The notes under the pieces were generated by a model that was not told the DNA's origin, did not search any database, and saw only the letters and a program-made list of their open reading frames with translations. A program made the position numbers and the translations under genes. From NCBI GenBank assembly GCA_964017155.1, contig OZ024860.1, positions 44,132,161-44,196,160 on the forward strand: a DNA stretch of 64,000 nucleotides, written 5' to 3'. Shown here piece after piece: positions 11,135-23,263 of the stretch. Position 1 is the first letter of the stretch; every line of letters starts with the position of its first letter. Source of the DNA: Oasisia sp. SBJ-2009 (taxonomy: Eukaryota > Annelida > Polychaeta > Sabellida > Siboglinidae).

Positions 11135-11318
11135 CCAGTTGAGATGTGTTCATAACGTAAAATAAACTACAAACACGTGCAACACCCATTTTCAAGACAT
11201 AACTAACAATCTATGATTTCTTAAGACCTTTTTGCTCCTTCATTTTTCTACCCATCTTCCATCCATCAACTGATATTTCTACTCATCCATAATGGATTTT
11301 ACCCATCCAAATCACAAG
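11135..11318 (-). mobile_element. Partial copy of interspersed family A
   Basis: Read on the minus strand it contains GATGGGTAGAAAAATGAAGG and TTGAAAATGGGTGT, shared with copies at 16298, 18798 and 19136. It is truncated where the LINE fragment at 11320 begins. Confidence 0.65.
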
Positions 11319-11319
11319 T

Positions 11320-11754
11320 GGACAGGTTTCTGCCTTGCCTTGCCTATCCCGTAGTCTCAGTGGACCGTTGGGGCACCACAGATGACTTGGCAACCAGCTC
11401 CCTCAACTCCTCTCGTCTCTCGGCTTTCCTCATGGCGCCACCCAGTGTCAAGCCCGTCCATTCCGGGATGTTGTCTTCCCATCTCTTTCTCTGCCTGCCT
11501 CGTCTTCTCCCTCCTTGGACTGTACCTTGCATGACCGTCTTGGCAAGCCCTGAAGATCTTGTTATGTGGCCGTACCATCTCAGTTTTCGTTGTTTGACTG
11601 TGGTCAGGAGGTTTTCGTGTGGTCCAATGGCTTGCCAAGTTCTGTTTCGGACCTCTTCGTTGGTGATGTGTTCTCTGTACGTGATGCCGAGGAGGTTTCT
11701 GCATATTTGTATAAAACTATGGTTTACATGGTTACTGGGGAGGAAAAAAAACAA
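11320..11754 (-). mobile_element. LINE fragment: C-terminal end of a reverse transcriptase polyprotein
   Basis: The minus-strand reading frame includes RKLRWYGHITRSSGLAKTVM, GRRRGRQRKRWEDNIPEW and RELVAKSSVVPQ. This is the conserved C-terminal region typical of endonuclease/reverse transcriptase proteins of RTE-like or similar invertebrate LINEs. Only the last ~135 residues are present and still open, without the RT core. This is a different family from the LINE at 32591-36430. Confidence 0.8.
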
Positions 11755-11784
11755 TTAATGGAAATGTGCTGGTTAGTGGGTAGT

Positions 11785-11848
<64 letters not shown>
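11785..11848. repeat. (TA)n microsatellite
   Basis: About 64 bp of TA with one TTTA interruption, between a LINE fragment and a SINE. Confidence 0.95.
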
Positions 11849-11850
<2 letters not shown>

Positions 11851-12115
11851 TGAGGAGCGGTGGTCGCGCGGTAGAGCACTGGACTGTCAATCGAGGGGAC
11901 GGTGGTTCAATCCCACCTACCGCAGTTTCGAAACTTAGGCAATTTCGTTTACCTCACATTGCCTGTGTCTTTCGGAAGAGACACTAAAAGCCGGTGGTCC
12001 CTTCTATCTGGTGTCTATGCCAGGGGAAGTAAAAGATCCCACACAGGGGGTAAATGTGTAACCTGTAGTGGACTCAGTAATTCTAGAGAAGGACAACTCT
12101 GAAAACCAGGCTCGA
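11849..12115 (+). mobile_element. tRNA-derived SINE (family 1), copy 1
   Basis: The head resembles a tRNA. An A-box-like GGTCGCGCGGTAGAGC is followed by a GACTGTCAATC anticodon-loop-like segment and a B-box GGTTCAATCCC. The body shares CTTTCGGAAGAGACACTAAA and GGGGAAGTAAAAGATCCCAC with 13463-13764. TA tracts flank it on both sides. The head does not fold into a complete tRNA with a proper acceptor stem, so it is not called a tRNA gene. Confidence 0.85.
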
Positions 12116-12183
12116 CAATATTCTAGTCACAAATATGTGGCTAACATGGAGTGATGAGCTAACCATGAGAAGAGGAGAAGAAG

Positions 12184-12185
<2 letters not shown>

Positions 12186-12263
<78 letters not shown>
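12186..12263. repeat. (TA)n microsatellite
   Basis: About 78 bp of TA. Confidence 0.95.
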
Positions 12264-12266
<3 letters not shown>

Positions 12267-13251
12267 GAATAACAAAGAGAACTGGACACAAAGTGTTTTT
12301 CTACATTATAGGTTTGATTCCATCCATAGGAAGGGTGATAACAAATTCTATGCCAATTTCAGTTTCAGTTATGCTGGGACGAAGCAGATTGCTGGGGTGT
12401 GACGGTGTTTCAACTTTCAAGCATTTCAGTGCAAACTACAAAGTCAAATTGATGATGCTACATTTAACAGATCTGCATAAGATAAATTTCTAGACCACCT
12501 CCAATGTCACTCTCCACCCACAGAGTAAGATAATGAATATGTCCCCTATATTTATATATATATGCCTCTACCAGACAACAACCCATTGGGGGCAAACAAT
12601 AGCTCATGACAAGCTGGGTCTGCCAAAATCTGTGTGACACTACTGCCATTGCAAATACTTACATTGTTATGACACAATTAATAGGTAGAAAATGAAAGGT
12701 AGATATTGAAGTTGGATTCGTTCCAGACCACATCCATCGATCACCAGACTTCACAGGAAACAAAGTAACAAATCTGATTCACCATAACTAGACGATGGTG
12801 AACATGGCATGACTATATACATGACGACATAATATATATACACCAAATTAATAGTAACACACAATTAGCACCAACCGCCCTGCTCAGAAAGAATTTACCA
12901 GAAGGAAACAGAAAAGAGGTGGACCAAAACAACTTGGAAAAAGAACTCGGAACATGGTTTGGTTCCCAGGGACTTGATCTGTAGACCTGTATGAGAGCTG
13001 AAGACAGAGGGTGGCAAAATCTTGTGAAATTCCCACATGACCTTGTGCTACCTGAGTAATTATATGTCATGAGTCAATGGGCTCCTGCCACATCAGTGAA
13101 TACAGCATAAAGTACAATACAAATATAAATAAAATACAAAAACAAAACAAGTTTAGCACACTTCACCAGAGCATGGCCATACAGGTCCTTACCTCACGTT
13201 GCACGAACACAAACTGAAAACTGCTTTGACATGTATATAAGCACAATACAT

Positions 13252-13340
13252 GTATGTACGTCACGCACAGTATGTACGTCACACATAGTACATACGTCAT
13301 GCATAGTACATACGTCACGCATAGTACGTACGTCACGCTA
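13252..13340. repeat. ~19-bp tandem repeat with TACGTCA boxes
   Basis: Five to six units of about AGTACATACGTCACGCAT. Each contains TACGTCA, the reverse of the CRE/ATF half-site TGACGTA. Confidence 0.8.
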
Positions 13341-13462
13341 CGCCCACTTCCTTATATGGTATAGCGTGACTGGTTACGAAAGACTTGTGTACAAAACAGA
13401 CATATGAGTCATTCTGTTATTAATATACACCTGGATATCCAATACCTGCTATTTAAGTGACA

Positions 13463-13764
13463 CCGGTAGGGAGCGGTGGTCACGTGGGGAGCGGTGGTCG
13501 CGCAGTAGAGCGCCGGACTGTCAATCGAGGGGACGGTGGTTCAATCCCACCTACCGCCGTGTCGAAACTTAGGCAATTTTGGTCTTTCGGAAGAGACACT
13601 AAAAGTCGATGGTCCCTTCTATCTGGTGTCTGTGCCAGGGGAAGTAAAAGATCCCACACAGGGGGTAAATGTGTAACCTGTAGTGGACTCACTAATTCTA
13701 GAGAGAAGGACAACTCCTGCGTTAGCCCAAATTTGGGCTGTTTGGAGGAAACCACCTGAAAACT
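13463..13764 (+). mobile_element. tRNA-derived SINE (family 1), copy 2, with target-site duplication
   Basis: Same family as 11849-12115, with A-box and B-box in the head. The 23-bp direct repeats flanking it, CAATACCTGCTATTTAAGTG and three more bases (13440-13462 and 13765-13787), match exactly, showing LINE-type integration. The first part of the head (GGGAGCGGTGGTC) is present twice. Confidence 0.9.
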
Positions 13765-14149
13765 CAATACCTGCTATTTAAGTGACATCATTACAGGGCT
13801 ATACACAGCACACACAGAGAACCTATGTTCACACACATGCCCTGGGGTGGCAGCAGAGACTAATTCTCTCGTCTCATTCTTTTTTGTATAGTGTAAATTC
13901 ACCAGTCAGTGAAAATTCCTGCATCGTTGTTTATCAACTGACTCGGCTGTAAACTCAGCCACAGAATGTACCAGGTAAATGTTTTGTCCAATGTAATCAG
14001 GGAGCCACAAAACCCGTGCCCACGGGAATTTGGTGGTGAAAGCAAGCCAACCCCTTAGATACCTTAAGGACACCATAAGGAATGATAAAAAATTGCCAGC
14101 AGTCAGCTCAGAAATATTTTAATGCATTTTTTTTTAACATTGTGGGAAG

Positions 14150-14698
14150 CACAGAAGTTTAAGATTTAACAATATGTAACAAGATTGCCAGGTAGACAAT
14201 TATTCTAGATGGCAGGTTGATCTACTAGGAAGCCATTCATCTTATTGAGTCCAACCCATCTATCTCAGTGTATCCCGCCCTTCCAAACTACTCATGTATG
14301 TGTCAAAATATGTCAATTTTATTTTTAAACATTCACAGTGCTCTTTGTTCTCTTGCTAGCATATCTATGTATGTTTGCGACAATCCCCCCACGCTTTTAT
14401 ACAGTATGCTAAATGAGCCCTAACTATTATTTTGTACAGCGTTATTATTATTTCTTTTTCCTTGTACGCTATATTAAAGCCTAATTAATCCAAGAATTTG
14501 ATTTCCTTTCAATACTGCAATTCTGCATTGTTCTGAAACCTTCATATGAGCAAAATTAGTTAACCCTAAGCCATTTTCTTTTATAGTATTACTTAATACA
14601 ATATTACCCATTGTATAATAATTGACAGTTATTACCAACATGAAAAAATTCAGGTCCTTTCCACTCATTTGATGCATGTCAGGTGCACAAGGAAGCAT
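14150..14698 (-). mobile_element. Decayed, internally deleted copy of the CR1/L2-type LINE (3' end)
   Basis: It shares the 3'UTR and terminal AACAAGATTGCC block with 32591-32760. It also shares a segment of the reverse transcriptase C-terminus (KENGLGLT, MKVSEQC, KGNQILGLIR) with the complete element. The equivalent of about 32780-33110 is missing. Confidence 0.85.
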
Positions 14699-14699
14699 T

Positions 14700-16290
14700 T
14701 GTATATACTATGATGGAATTGCAGTATCGACTGAATTAGGTTATCGTACAATACAGAAACCTTGTATCCGTCATTTCTATTTACTGTAAGGTTTCTTCAG
14801 AGAATCTCTTGGCACTAACCTTATCAACAATTCATCTTCATTGTGCGGAGTGAATTACAAAGATATTGTTTATACCCTGCTGATTATCTCCAAATTGTTG
14901 CATATTAATCCCTGAAAGCTGTCCCCGAGATAAATTGTCTTTGAAGACAAATCTGAAGTATATCAATTGTATGCACACATACAAACACACAGTCATTCAC
15001 ACATATACACAAGCACACATCCATGGTTACAAATGTGCCAGTTTTAATAACAGTTAGATAGAATGTCATACCCACACACCATTTGATTTCTTCTTTGACT
15101 TCGGCCAGAAAATGTTGGCACTTTAAAATAATTTGTCATCAGATTCGTCAAGTTTAAATTTACAGAAATTAATCTGTGATCTCCAATCTGCTAAACATAA
15201 GAAGATAATACACTAAGATTAATGTAATTAAAGATCAATATTTGACTAAAATGAATAGATAAAATAGACATTAAACATGATCAGCTATTGCAACGGAGTG
15301 TTTGTAATCGTCCAAGTCATGTAACCACTACTGTGAAAAGGATGGTGAATTGTACATAGTAGCCAGTACTTAGTGATTCAGATGGTAGTAATGATTTGGT
15401 TTTCAAGGTTATCAGATTCAGTAAAACATAACAAATATTGTGTGAAATTAAAAGCCATGGGCCGGCATGCTTGCTGCGGTTGTGACAACAGAGAAGTAGG
15501 CAATTAACAATGAGCGTTAATAAAATGTACATGTCATTAATTTGGCATAATTCAGTCAATACCTAACTTGTGTTGTTCCTTTTGCATATATTTATTTTAT
15601 TTATTATAATTAATACATTGTTATTATTGTAATACTTACATTTTATGTAGTTTTTATTTTACTTATTTACCACATATTTTATTTAGTAGCTTGGCATTTT
15701 AGATTTTCTTTAAATTAAAAATTTTATGTACGATACTCATTCAAGAAAAATGTTATAAGAAATTGCCTGCCGTCGAGTTGCCTGCGAATTTTGCAGGAGT
15801 TTTATTTGTGAATTTTATTTATTCCAGTGATGTAAGTGATTTTATTTTGTAACATAATACTGTGTGCATATGTATATAAGATATGTGAAGAGTGGCTTGG
15901 TGACTTTAGGTTGTCATTTTCATAGTTAGGTCAGAAAGTAAAAGATCGCCAGTTTGTCTTCTACAAGCGTGTCATTCACTATATCATTTGTGTGAAATGA
16001 CATAAATGCTACATGGATTTTTCATTGGCCACTTTATATTTGCCAGTCAGCACATACAGCTTACGCATATTGCAGATGGTGGGAGTTTGGCCTAATGAGG
16101 CGGAAACTATTAAATAGATATTTTGTTTTCCATCTCCCGTGGCCCAATGCTCATGAAAAATTCAGCGCACACTTAAGCTATCTGCTACCGTCCAACAGGT
16201 CGAATTGACAGTCCGGCTGATAATTCTCAAGTGCACTGATCAGGCTGACAGTGACGAAGTTGAACATGGCTTGGCCACATATACAGGATG
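14700..16290. other. No gene recognised
   Basis: AT-rich unique-looking sequence. A CA-rich stretch at 14970-15020 is the only simple repeat seen. Confidence 0.4.
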
Positions 16291-16297
16291 AACAGCT

Positions 16298-16579
16298 TAG
16301 CTTTATGCAGAGATCCGTCCACCTGTCTTTTGGACAGGTAAAACCCGTTGTGGATGGGTAGAAATATCGATGGATGGGTAGAAAAATGAAGGAGCCCAAA
16401 ATATCTTTCAAAATCATAGATATTGTCAGTTATATGCCTTGAAAATGGGTGTCAAGTGCACTTAATTTCAGGTCACAAAACATCTCAACTTGCTTGAGTT
16501 TGTTTGTGTATGAGTTAACATGCATGTGTCCGCCAAACAATGTCTCACTGGTAAAAATCATATCCTACATAAAGCCCTG
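16298..16579 (+). mobile_element. Interspersed repeat family A (MITE-like), copy
   Basis: It starts GCTTTATGCAG and ends CTACATAAAGC, an 11-bp terminal inverted repeat. The interior includes GGATGGGTAGAAATAT and TTGAAAATGGGTGTCA. No coding capacity. Confidence 0.65.
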
Positions 16580-16919
16580 ATGGACACTGCAAAAACAGCA
16601 CTGACCTCCTGGACATCAGAAGGATCTAGGACATGATGGCAATGCACAATGAAAGACAAATTGCTGGGTTTATCTGAGCTCACTGGCAGCTATGAGAGTG
16701 TGAACATGCAGCATGGTGGTATATACAACCATGCAACAACCTCGGACACGAGGCACACACAAACAAGCACAAATAGTACCTTATAATACACGAGCAGGCA
16801 AATGTCAACACTCACTAGGGCTCACGTCACAATAGTGAGTAAAGCATAATGTTCCATTCAGAGTAAATTACCAAACAAAACACAAATTACTACACAGTAC
16901 AGCGGAATGTAGTTACACC

Positions 16920-17390
16920 GACCTTACCTCAAAACACACGCTGCTTGAAATGTAATGTGACCGGAACACGAGTCATATGACGACAAGTGGTATCCACCTA
17001 TCGGTATATATGTGCAAAACAGAGTACCTTGGTAGCTGGGCCTGTACCGGTAAGCCTACATTTAAATGCCTGCTACGTGATGTGATTATAGGGTCTATGC
17101 AGTGCATATACAGAGAACCTGAATTCAAGTACATGTACAGGTACGTCTCTGGTGACCAATTTTCTTGTCTCGATGTTTTTGTTTGATGTAAATTTGCTTG
17201 GTGGCTCACGTTCCTTATTCACAATGGGTTATTTTGGTCAACTGCCCGAGTACTTCTGCTGTGTTTGGGTCTAAGTGCCAAATTTAGAAGTCAACTTCCT
17301 GTATTGTTGTTTATCAACTACAAACTGGCCACAATTATGCGACCCAGCTATAGGATGTGTTTAGTCCAACGGTTCTTTATCATGTGGGAA
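16920..17390 (+). repeat. Duplicated non-coding block, copy 2
   Basis: Diverged copy of 13190-14020 without the SINE and without the TACGTCA array. Confidence 0.5.
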
Positions 17391-18129
17391 AGCGTAAAAA
17401 TAGTCTTATTCAACTGCATAGATTTTGTAATTGTTATAAATTAACGTTTTATGTTTAACACTTTTGATTCTCTGCATTTGAATGTTCTGTATTATGTGCA
17501 TTTCCCTAACAACTGAACAACCTAAAATCACCAATAATTGAAATATACTAGAGTGTACCCTTTGTCTTGTTATATTAATTAATAAACAATAATAAATACT
17601 AGTGTATATTTATGTGGCATAGAGCTGAATCTGTAACTGTTCATACATACATATAGAAATGTTCTGAAGTCCATGGAACCATAAATACTGTGTGTTTGAA
17701 ATTATGAATGAAATGATATTGAATATATTGTTCATGGCATGAACCAAGAATAGTTTAATCATACTACAATGAATGAAAAGGTTTTGGTGAAACATAGCCT
17801 ATATAATCTAGTAACCATAATCACCTTATTAGTGTAATTTTCTAGTTATTCATACCAGATGACCAGAAACAAATGTCAAGTCATGTGAATGCTGCAGTAG
17901 AACTGTGCATTAACTATATAGTGGTCTCAATCAAGATTACATTATCTACCCAGTAATCAGAATGCAGTTGATACCAATAGTACAATTTTATTCTATAATT
18001 GTTCAGGATATTAATGTTCCAATCTGAGTCCTAATGTTTAACCAGTAGACAGCACAGTCATACAATTTTAAACTTAATGAAATGCATTTATTGAAAATCC
18101 ATAATTTCATAATATACTGCACTTTGTGT
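17391..18129. other. No gene recognised
   Basis: AT-rich, with stops in all frames and no recognised repeat. Confidence 0.4.
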
Positions 18130-18413
18130 GGGGTTGTTTCAGGGTGGTTTCTGTGCCCCATATTTATTTTACTTAGATGGTTACTTGTTGGCAGACAGAT
18201 ATGTATGACATGTCTTTACTTGTAAAGGGAATTGCCTTTTGCTAATATATCTAGGTTGATGGCAATGCCCATTGTTTTGTCTTTACTATTTACATTATTA
18301 TAATTTACTACATATATTATTAAAAGGCACTGCCATTTTCCACACCCATTCTGTGACTCTCTTTCGCTACATAAACCTAGCAATACGCTGCAGTTTCCAA
18401 TACACATCACATC
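18130..18413 (+). repeat. Interspersed repeat family B, copy 1
   Basis: It shares GGTTTCTG...ACTTAGAT, GGCAATGCCCATTGT and CTCTTTCGCTACATAAAC with 18445-18660 and with the inverse of 22985-23263. Confidence 0.7.
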
Positions 18414-18444
18414 ATTAATAACAGGTCTATAGATGAGACAAGGG

Positions 18445-18660
18445 ATTGTTTGAGTGGTTTCTGGGTCCCAAATGTATTTCGCTTAGATAGTCAATTATTG
18501 GCATTCCCATTGACAGATATGTACGATTCATCTATACTAGGGGAATTGCGTTTTGCTATCTATGTCGACGGCAATGCCCATTGTCTTGCCTTTACCATTT
18601 ACATTACTAATATGGTACATTGAAGGGCATTGCAGTGTATGTGAATATTTCATTTTTAGG
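18445..18660 (+). repeat. Interspersed repeat family B, copy 2 (3'-short)
   Basis: Contains the GGCAATGCCCATTGTCTTGC block and the same leading TGGTTTCTGGG. It lies in tandem with copy 1. Confidence 0.7.
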
Positions 18661-18797
18661 GGGCCGCTAGAATAACTCAAAATAAATATATTTGTGTGTG
18701 CTCGTAGTGGTAGTACCCTCAGGTATATATAAGCATTTTTTTTTTTAAACAGATCCTGACATGTTTCTGATCTGGGAGCTAGTAATGGTGCTTGGCA

Positions 18798-19090
18798 TAG
18801 CTTTATGTAGAGACCCATCCACCCATCATTTGGATGGGTAAAAATGAATATGGACGGGTAGAAATATGGATGGGTAAAAAATGCAGAAGCAAAACCAGAA
18901 AAGTCTTCCCAAAACCATAAATATTGTTAGTTATGCCTTGAAAGTTAGTGTAAATAGTGTCATATGTGTGTTTGTAGCCCATTTCAGGTTATCAGGCACA
19001 TTTGAAAGTTTGTAAACTGGCCTAACTGTTAACATCCATGTGTCCACCAAAACATGTGTGACTGGCAATAATTTTATCCTGCATAAACCC
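18798..19090 (+). mobile_element. Interspersed repeat family A (MITE-like), copy
   Basis: The ends GCTTTATGTAG and CCTGCATAAAC are imperfect terminal inverted repeats. The interior is aligned with 16298-16579. Confidence 0.7.
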
Positions 19091-19135
19091 TTGTGCTTGG
19101 TACTTGATAGACAGTATAGACACAGGCACACACAC

Positions 19136-19395
19136 AACTTTATGTAAATTGAAACACCCATCTACCCATCATTTGGACGGGTCAAGCACACTGTGGACAG
19201 GTAGAACTGTCACTGGATGGCTAAACAATTTAGGAGCAAAGAAGTCTTCCAAAATTATAGATTTTGTAGTTATGTTTTGAAAATGGGTGTCACACATGTG
19301 TTTGTAGTTTATTTGAGGTAATATTATTTACAGATCTCGACTGGCTTTATGTAACATGTTTGTGTCTACCAAAAATAATTGTATTTGTTGCGCCT
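19136..19395 (+). mobile_element. Interspersed repeat family A (MITE-like), diverged copy
   Basis: It starts ACTTTATGTAAA and carries CATTTGGACGGGT and TTGAAAATGGGTGTCACA. It follows the previous copy by about 45 bp. Confidence 0.6.
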
Positions 19396-20210
19396 CTCAG
19401 CTTGAATTTTCAAGGACGCAGGCACTATACAAGTGTTACAATTATTATTATTATAAGTCTGTTGGACTTTCAGCATATGGCATTCTGTCTAAACAGTGAC
19501 ATACGGTGTACATCGAATGTTGAGTAGCACAGCTTTAATGTTATTATGGCATGATCATTAACAGTTTGATCAATAAATATTGTTCATTTAATGAATATAT
19601 TGTTCTGTCTCTCTGAATGGCAGGTGTATCTTAGCTTTTATTTGATGTATTACACACAATAATTTCTGCACACTACTCCATTTAGTTTATTAATTAATTG
19701 GTCCAATTAAATTAATTTATGCGTGGTTTGGTTTGCTGGGCTATTCTTGCAGCTATATGCAGTTTTATTATCATAACGTTTATCAATTTAGAATTAGCAT
19801 GCACATAACGTTACACACCTGTGAACGGGATATCCATCCCGGATTTGACAGTGTTAAAATGCAGTTTTATTATTATTATTATTTGACATATTACACACTA
19901 CAATCACTACAAGTTTCTTTTTTACTCAACTTCCATTTGCTACATCAAACTTGACAGTGGCTATAAAATAATTAAAACTATAATTTAGTTATGATGCTTC
20001 TCTGAAAATAATGCAAATTTATGCAAATTAGGCCAAATAGATCAGTTTGTTTCTCGACATATTTTAAAGTCTAGTACAATGTGATCAACACGCCAATTTT
20101 AAATGTATTTGCACAGCACTGGTATTATATTTTTAATAAAAATATACTACAATTTTTCTACTGATACTTTACTCATTTTTCTTTCCATTGTTTTAATATT
20201 TCATAAAAAG
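19396..20210. other. No gene; short retroposon-like tail
   Basis: At 19390-19460 a GCGCCTCTCAG...CACTATACAAGTGTTACAATTATTATT tail resembles the 3' end of a SINE or LINE. The rest is AT-rich unique sequence. Confidence 0.35.
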
Positions 20211-20538
20211 GTAAAGGTAAGTTCTTATATAGCGCAGTATCCAATCATCAAGATTGCTCAAAGCACTTTACACTTTACTTCCCTGACAGACCTGTTCAAT
20301 CAGACACCATCTCAACTTCTCTGGGAAGCATCCAGCCATATGCTATGCTTAATGAGCAAAGGCTGCTCGTACACATATTCACCAGTGTCTTTAGCCAGGT
20401 ACTCAGTTATACAGCTGAATGAACTGGAGCAATGTTGAGTGAAAAAACTTGCCCAAGGTTTTAACACTGCAGAACAGAATTCGAACCCAGGTTCTCTTAG
20501 TCTAGAGAGTGAAGCTCTACCCCTGAGCCACTGCACTC
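20211..20538 (-). mobile_element. tRNA-derived SINE (family 2), full length
   Basis: Read on the minus strand it has an A-box (GTGGCTCAGGGGTAGAGC) and B-box (GGGTTCGAATTC). A ~200-bp body and a tail containing GTGCTTTGAGCAAT and GCGCTATATAAG follow. This tail type is widespread in metazoan SINEs. Confidence 0.85.
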
Positions 20539-20539
20539 T

Positions 20540-21650
20540 ACTACTGTATCATTAGCCATAGCATATAGAAAAACAAATTGTATTTTGCATAGCATCTCAT
20601 GACCGCAATAAAAATAAATAAACGTATTTTCTTCCAAAAGACACAGACAGAGTTGTAGCTTGTCATACACATGTGCTTTCAGTTCCACATTAATATGTCA
20701 AACTAAAAATTCCATTTAAGACAGTTGCCACTGGGTGCCTGGAAGCCATATTAATGTTGTTCCCCTTGGCAAACAAACATATGTCTTCATTCATTTGTAA
20801 TAATTTATCAATGTCTGACTATCTCTCTGAGATTAAACTAACAAAAGTATACTTCGGTTAGTTTGGTATGAAGTCAGTAATCATGCAGACAGCATCACAA
20901 TCCTGTAAAAGCTAGCAGAGTTGACTCACAGACAATAATGTTCTTATATAGTATTATAGAGTAGGCATCTCAACAACCATTGTTTGGGTATACATACTAC
21001 AGTACTATAAGTTTTTAACTTCTTGTATATTCCCTTCAAACAACATTATGTGTACAGCATGTTGACATGGTCTTAAATTGGAATGTTTGTTGAATGTTGT
21101 TTGTATAAATTATATTGAATTAACTTAATTGAATTAAGGGTAATGGACAGGTTAGGTTTTTAAAACAATTATCTAAATAACTATATATGGGATTGACGCA
21201 GTTGTACATTGTTTAAAATGTTAAGCTGCTACATGGCGGCCAAGTGGAAGATAGAAGGATCAAAGGTGAAGAAATAGGGAAAGCCATGTGTGTATGTCAT
21301 TATGACAATGAATTGATATACAGGTTCTCTCTTACACTTACACTTAGCTTCAAGAATGATGCGTTGTTTAATTTTGAAAAACTGGGATGCTAATACTCAA
21401 AATCTGCAAGTTTACATATCATGTTTGATGCCACTGAACTGAGGAATGCCTATATCGATAATAATTATATTCTATATGAAACTTCGAAAGGTGCTTGGAT
21501 TATTACTTTTTTAAATACTAGTGCGTTTCATAAGATACGAGTTACAGGTTTCCAAAAAAATATCGGCAGTAGATATACTACAACATCTTCTCGCGTTCCC
21601 AGTAAATGTATGGTATTTGCTAACGACGCAAACACAGTGTTGAAACACAA
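20540..21650. other. No gene recognised
   Basis: AT-rich interval without recognised repeats. An open frame of 172 codons starting at 21421 runs into the next interval but lacks coding features. Confidence 0.35.
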
Positions 21651-22160
21651 GATTCGATCGAACCAGTCCGCTGAAGCGACGCGGTCCAGCGTTCATTCGT
21701 CACTGTTATCCAATCATCCAATTCAATTATCCAATCCAACCAATGGCTACGCACGCCACTGGCGTTCAACGTCTAATCATTTGAATTTGAACTCAGTACA
21801 GTACTCCGCGCTGTCACGGACGCTGTCAGTGGTGGCACCCGACCATGTCTCGTTTTTAGTTTCACTTTGTCTCTGGACTTTGGCAACGGTAGTGTTTCAT
21901 GTCCAAATTATACAAGCTCACAACATGGCAGTGATGTAACACGAAGTAAAACCGTACTACAGGTTTGTATTTCACTTACCTTATCGACACAGTTACTGCT
22001 AGGTCTTTCACGGCTGTCAAAAACGTCGCTATATATATATATACGGCTAGTGCGGGTAATACCCCGAAGAACCCCTGCTTCGTTTAAGTCACCAAGTGGC
22101 GTCATCAACGAGCGGACTTGCGTACGGCCTGGCCCCTGGGGCCAAGTGCATGCCCACGCA
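21650..22160 (-). promoter_or_regulatory. Possible promoter region and leader-exon donor of the left gene
   Basis: CpG-containing sequence in an otherwise AT-rich region. Four CCAAT boxes lie within 35 bp (21710-21744). On the minus strand a TATATATATATAG tract lies at about 22030-22042, followed by a strong donor AAG|GTAAGT at 21980/21979. A non-coding leader exon ending at 21980 could splice to the acceptor before the ATG at 10606. This is inferred only from motifs. Confidence 0.3.
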
Positions 22161-22980
22161 GTTTTAGGGTGAATATAATAGTCTCGAATATAATAATATT
22201 TGAAAGGAATTTAAGCATTCAAATTGTCATTGCTTACATATATACATATGCTTATAATGTAAACTTTTCAATGCAACGGGTGCACTATTAGTATTACATA
22301 TTTGTAAATGAATCGCGAGTGAACGTTACCTTACAATTATAATTTGCAAAAAAACTATTTGTTAGATAACCAACTGACAGATTGTTATTGGAGTTACAAT
22401 TACTGTCTATTATAATAATTCTGAATGCAAATCTGAAACTATATATAATTATATGTATTATTTTATGTTTAATTATCTACACTAAGCTTTCCTGAGATCT
22501 TATTTACTTTTCGAATAATACTGATTTACATTCTATTCACACTGTTTTTCACTATTTTTAATATCTATAACAAATGTATATTCTTGTGCCAAAATTGTGT
22601 AGGACTTTTGTGACAACTAAAATGTGTTTGATATGAATAGATACCTATATAGATGAGCATAGATAACATACAAAGGGAGCGATAGCTGATCAAGTGGGGC
22701 AGATGGCACGTGTGTGGGGTAAGTTGAGTACGTATTATTTCATGCTAGCTGCTATCAGATGTCCCAATTCCCATACTTTCATCATACATTCATTCTATGA
22801 TGTATTTTCCAATAGAGCAGCTAACATCTTTCAGTATTTAACATATATGCTCAAATACGCCTCCCTTTGTGGCTCAACTAACCATTTAAGGTATAAACGA
22901 CACATGTACATACTCATGTACAGCGCCTCCGAATGGACATTTTACCCAGTGGCTCTTTGCCTAATCTATAGAGCTGTATA
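22160..22980. other. No gene recognised
   Basis: AT-rich, with stops in all frames. This is close to the symmetry centre of the inverted duplication. Confidence 0.4.
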
Positions 22981-22984
22981 GGAT

Positions 22985-23263
22985 ATGATGTGTATTGGAA
23001 TCTGCTGTGCATTGCTATGTTTATGTAGCGAAAGAGAGTCACTGCATGAATGTGTGTGAAAAATGGCAATGCCCTTTAATAACATATAAAGTAGTTATAA
23101 TGTATATATAGTACAGACAATGGGCATTGTCGTCAACCTAGATAGCAAAAGGCAATTCCCGTTATAAGTAAAGATGATTCATACATAGCTGTCGATGGGA
23201 ACGCCAATAATTAACTATCTAAGCGAAATACACCTGGGGCCCAGAAACCACCCTCTAGATTTA
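22985..23263 (-). repeat. Interspersed repeat family B, copy 3
   Basis: Reverse-oriented copy of 18130-18413 (GTTTATGTAGCGAAAGAGAG, ACAATGGGCATTGTCGTC). It is followed by a TTTATAAATGTTCTTATTATT tail. Confidence 0.7.

Larger units (their letters stand above)
13190..14020 (+). repeat. Duplicated non-coding block, copy 1
   Basis: Blocks such as CTTACCTCA, GTACAAAACAGA, CACAGAGAACCT, CTGCATCGTTGTTTATCAAC and the GTCCAA end occur in the same order at 16920-17390. The SINE at 13463 interrupts this copy only. Confidence 0.55.

Noticed and set aside
11849..11925. A tRNA gene (A-box, GTC-like anticodon, B-box)
   Set aside because: The acceptor stem is incomplete, and the same head with the same body recurs at 13463, so it is a SINE.
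21421..21939. 172-codon ORF in the spacer
   Set aside because: The composition is like random sequence and there is no domain. It overlaps a CCAAT/CpG-rich stretch more likely to be regulatory.
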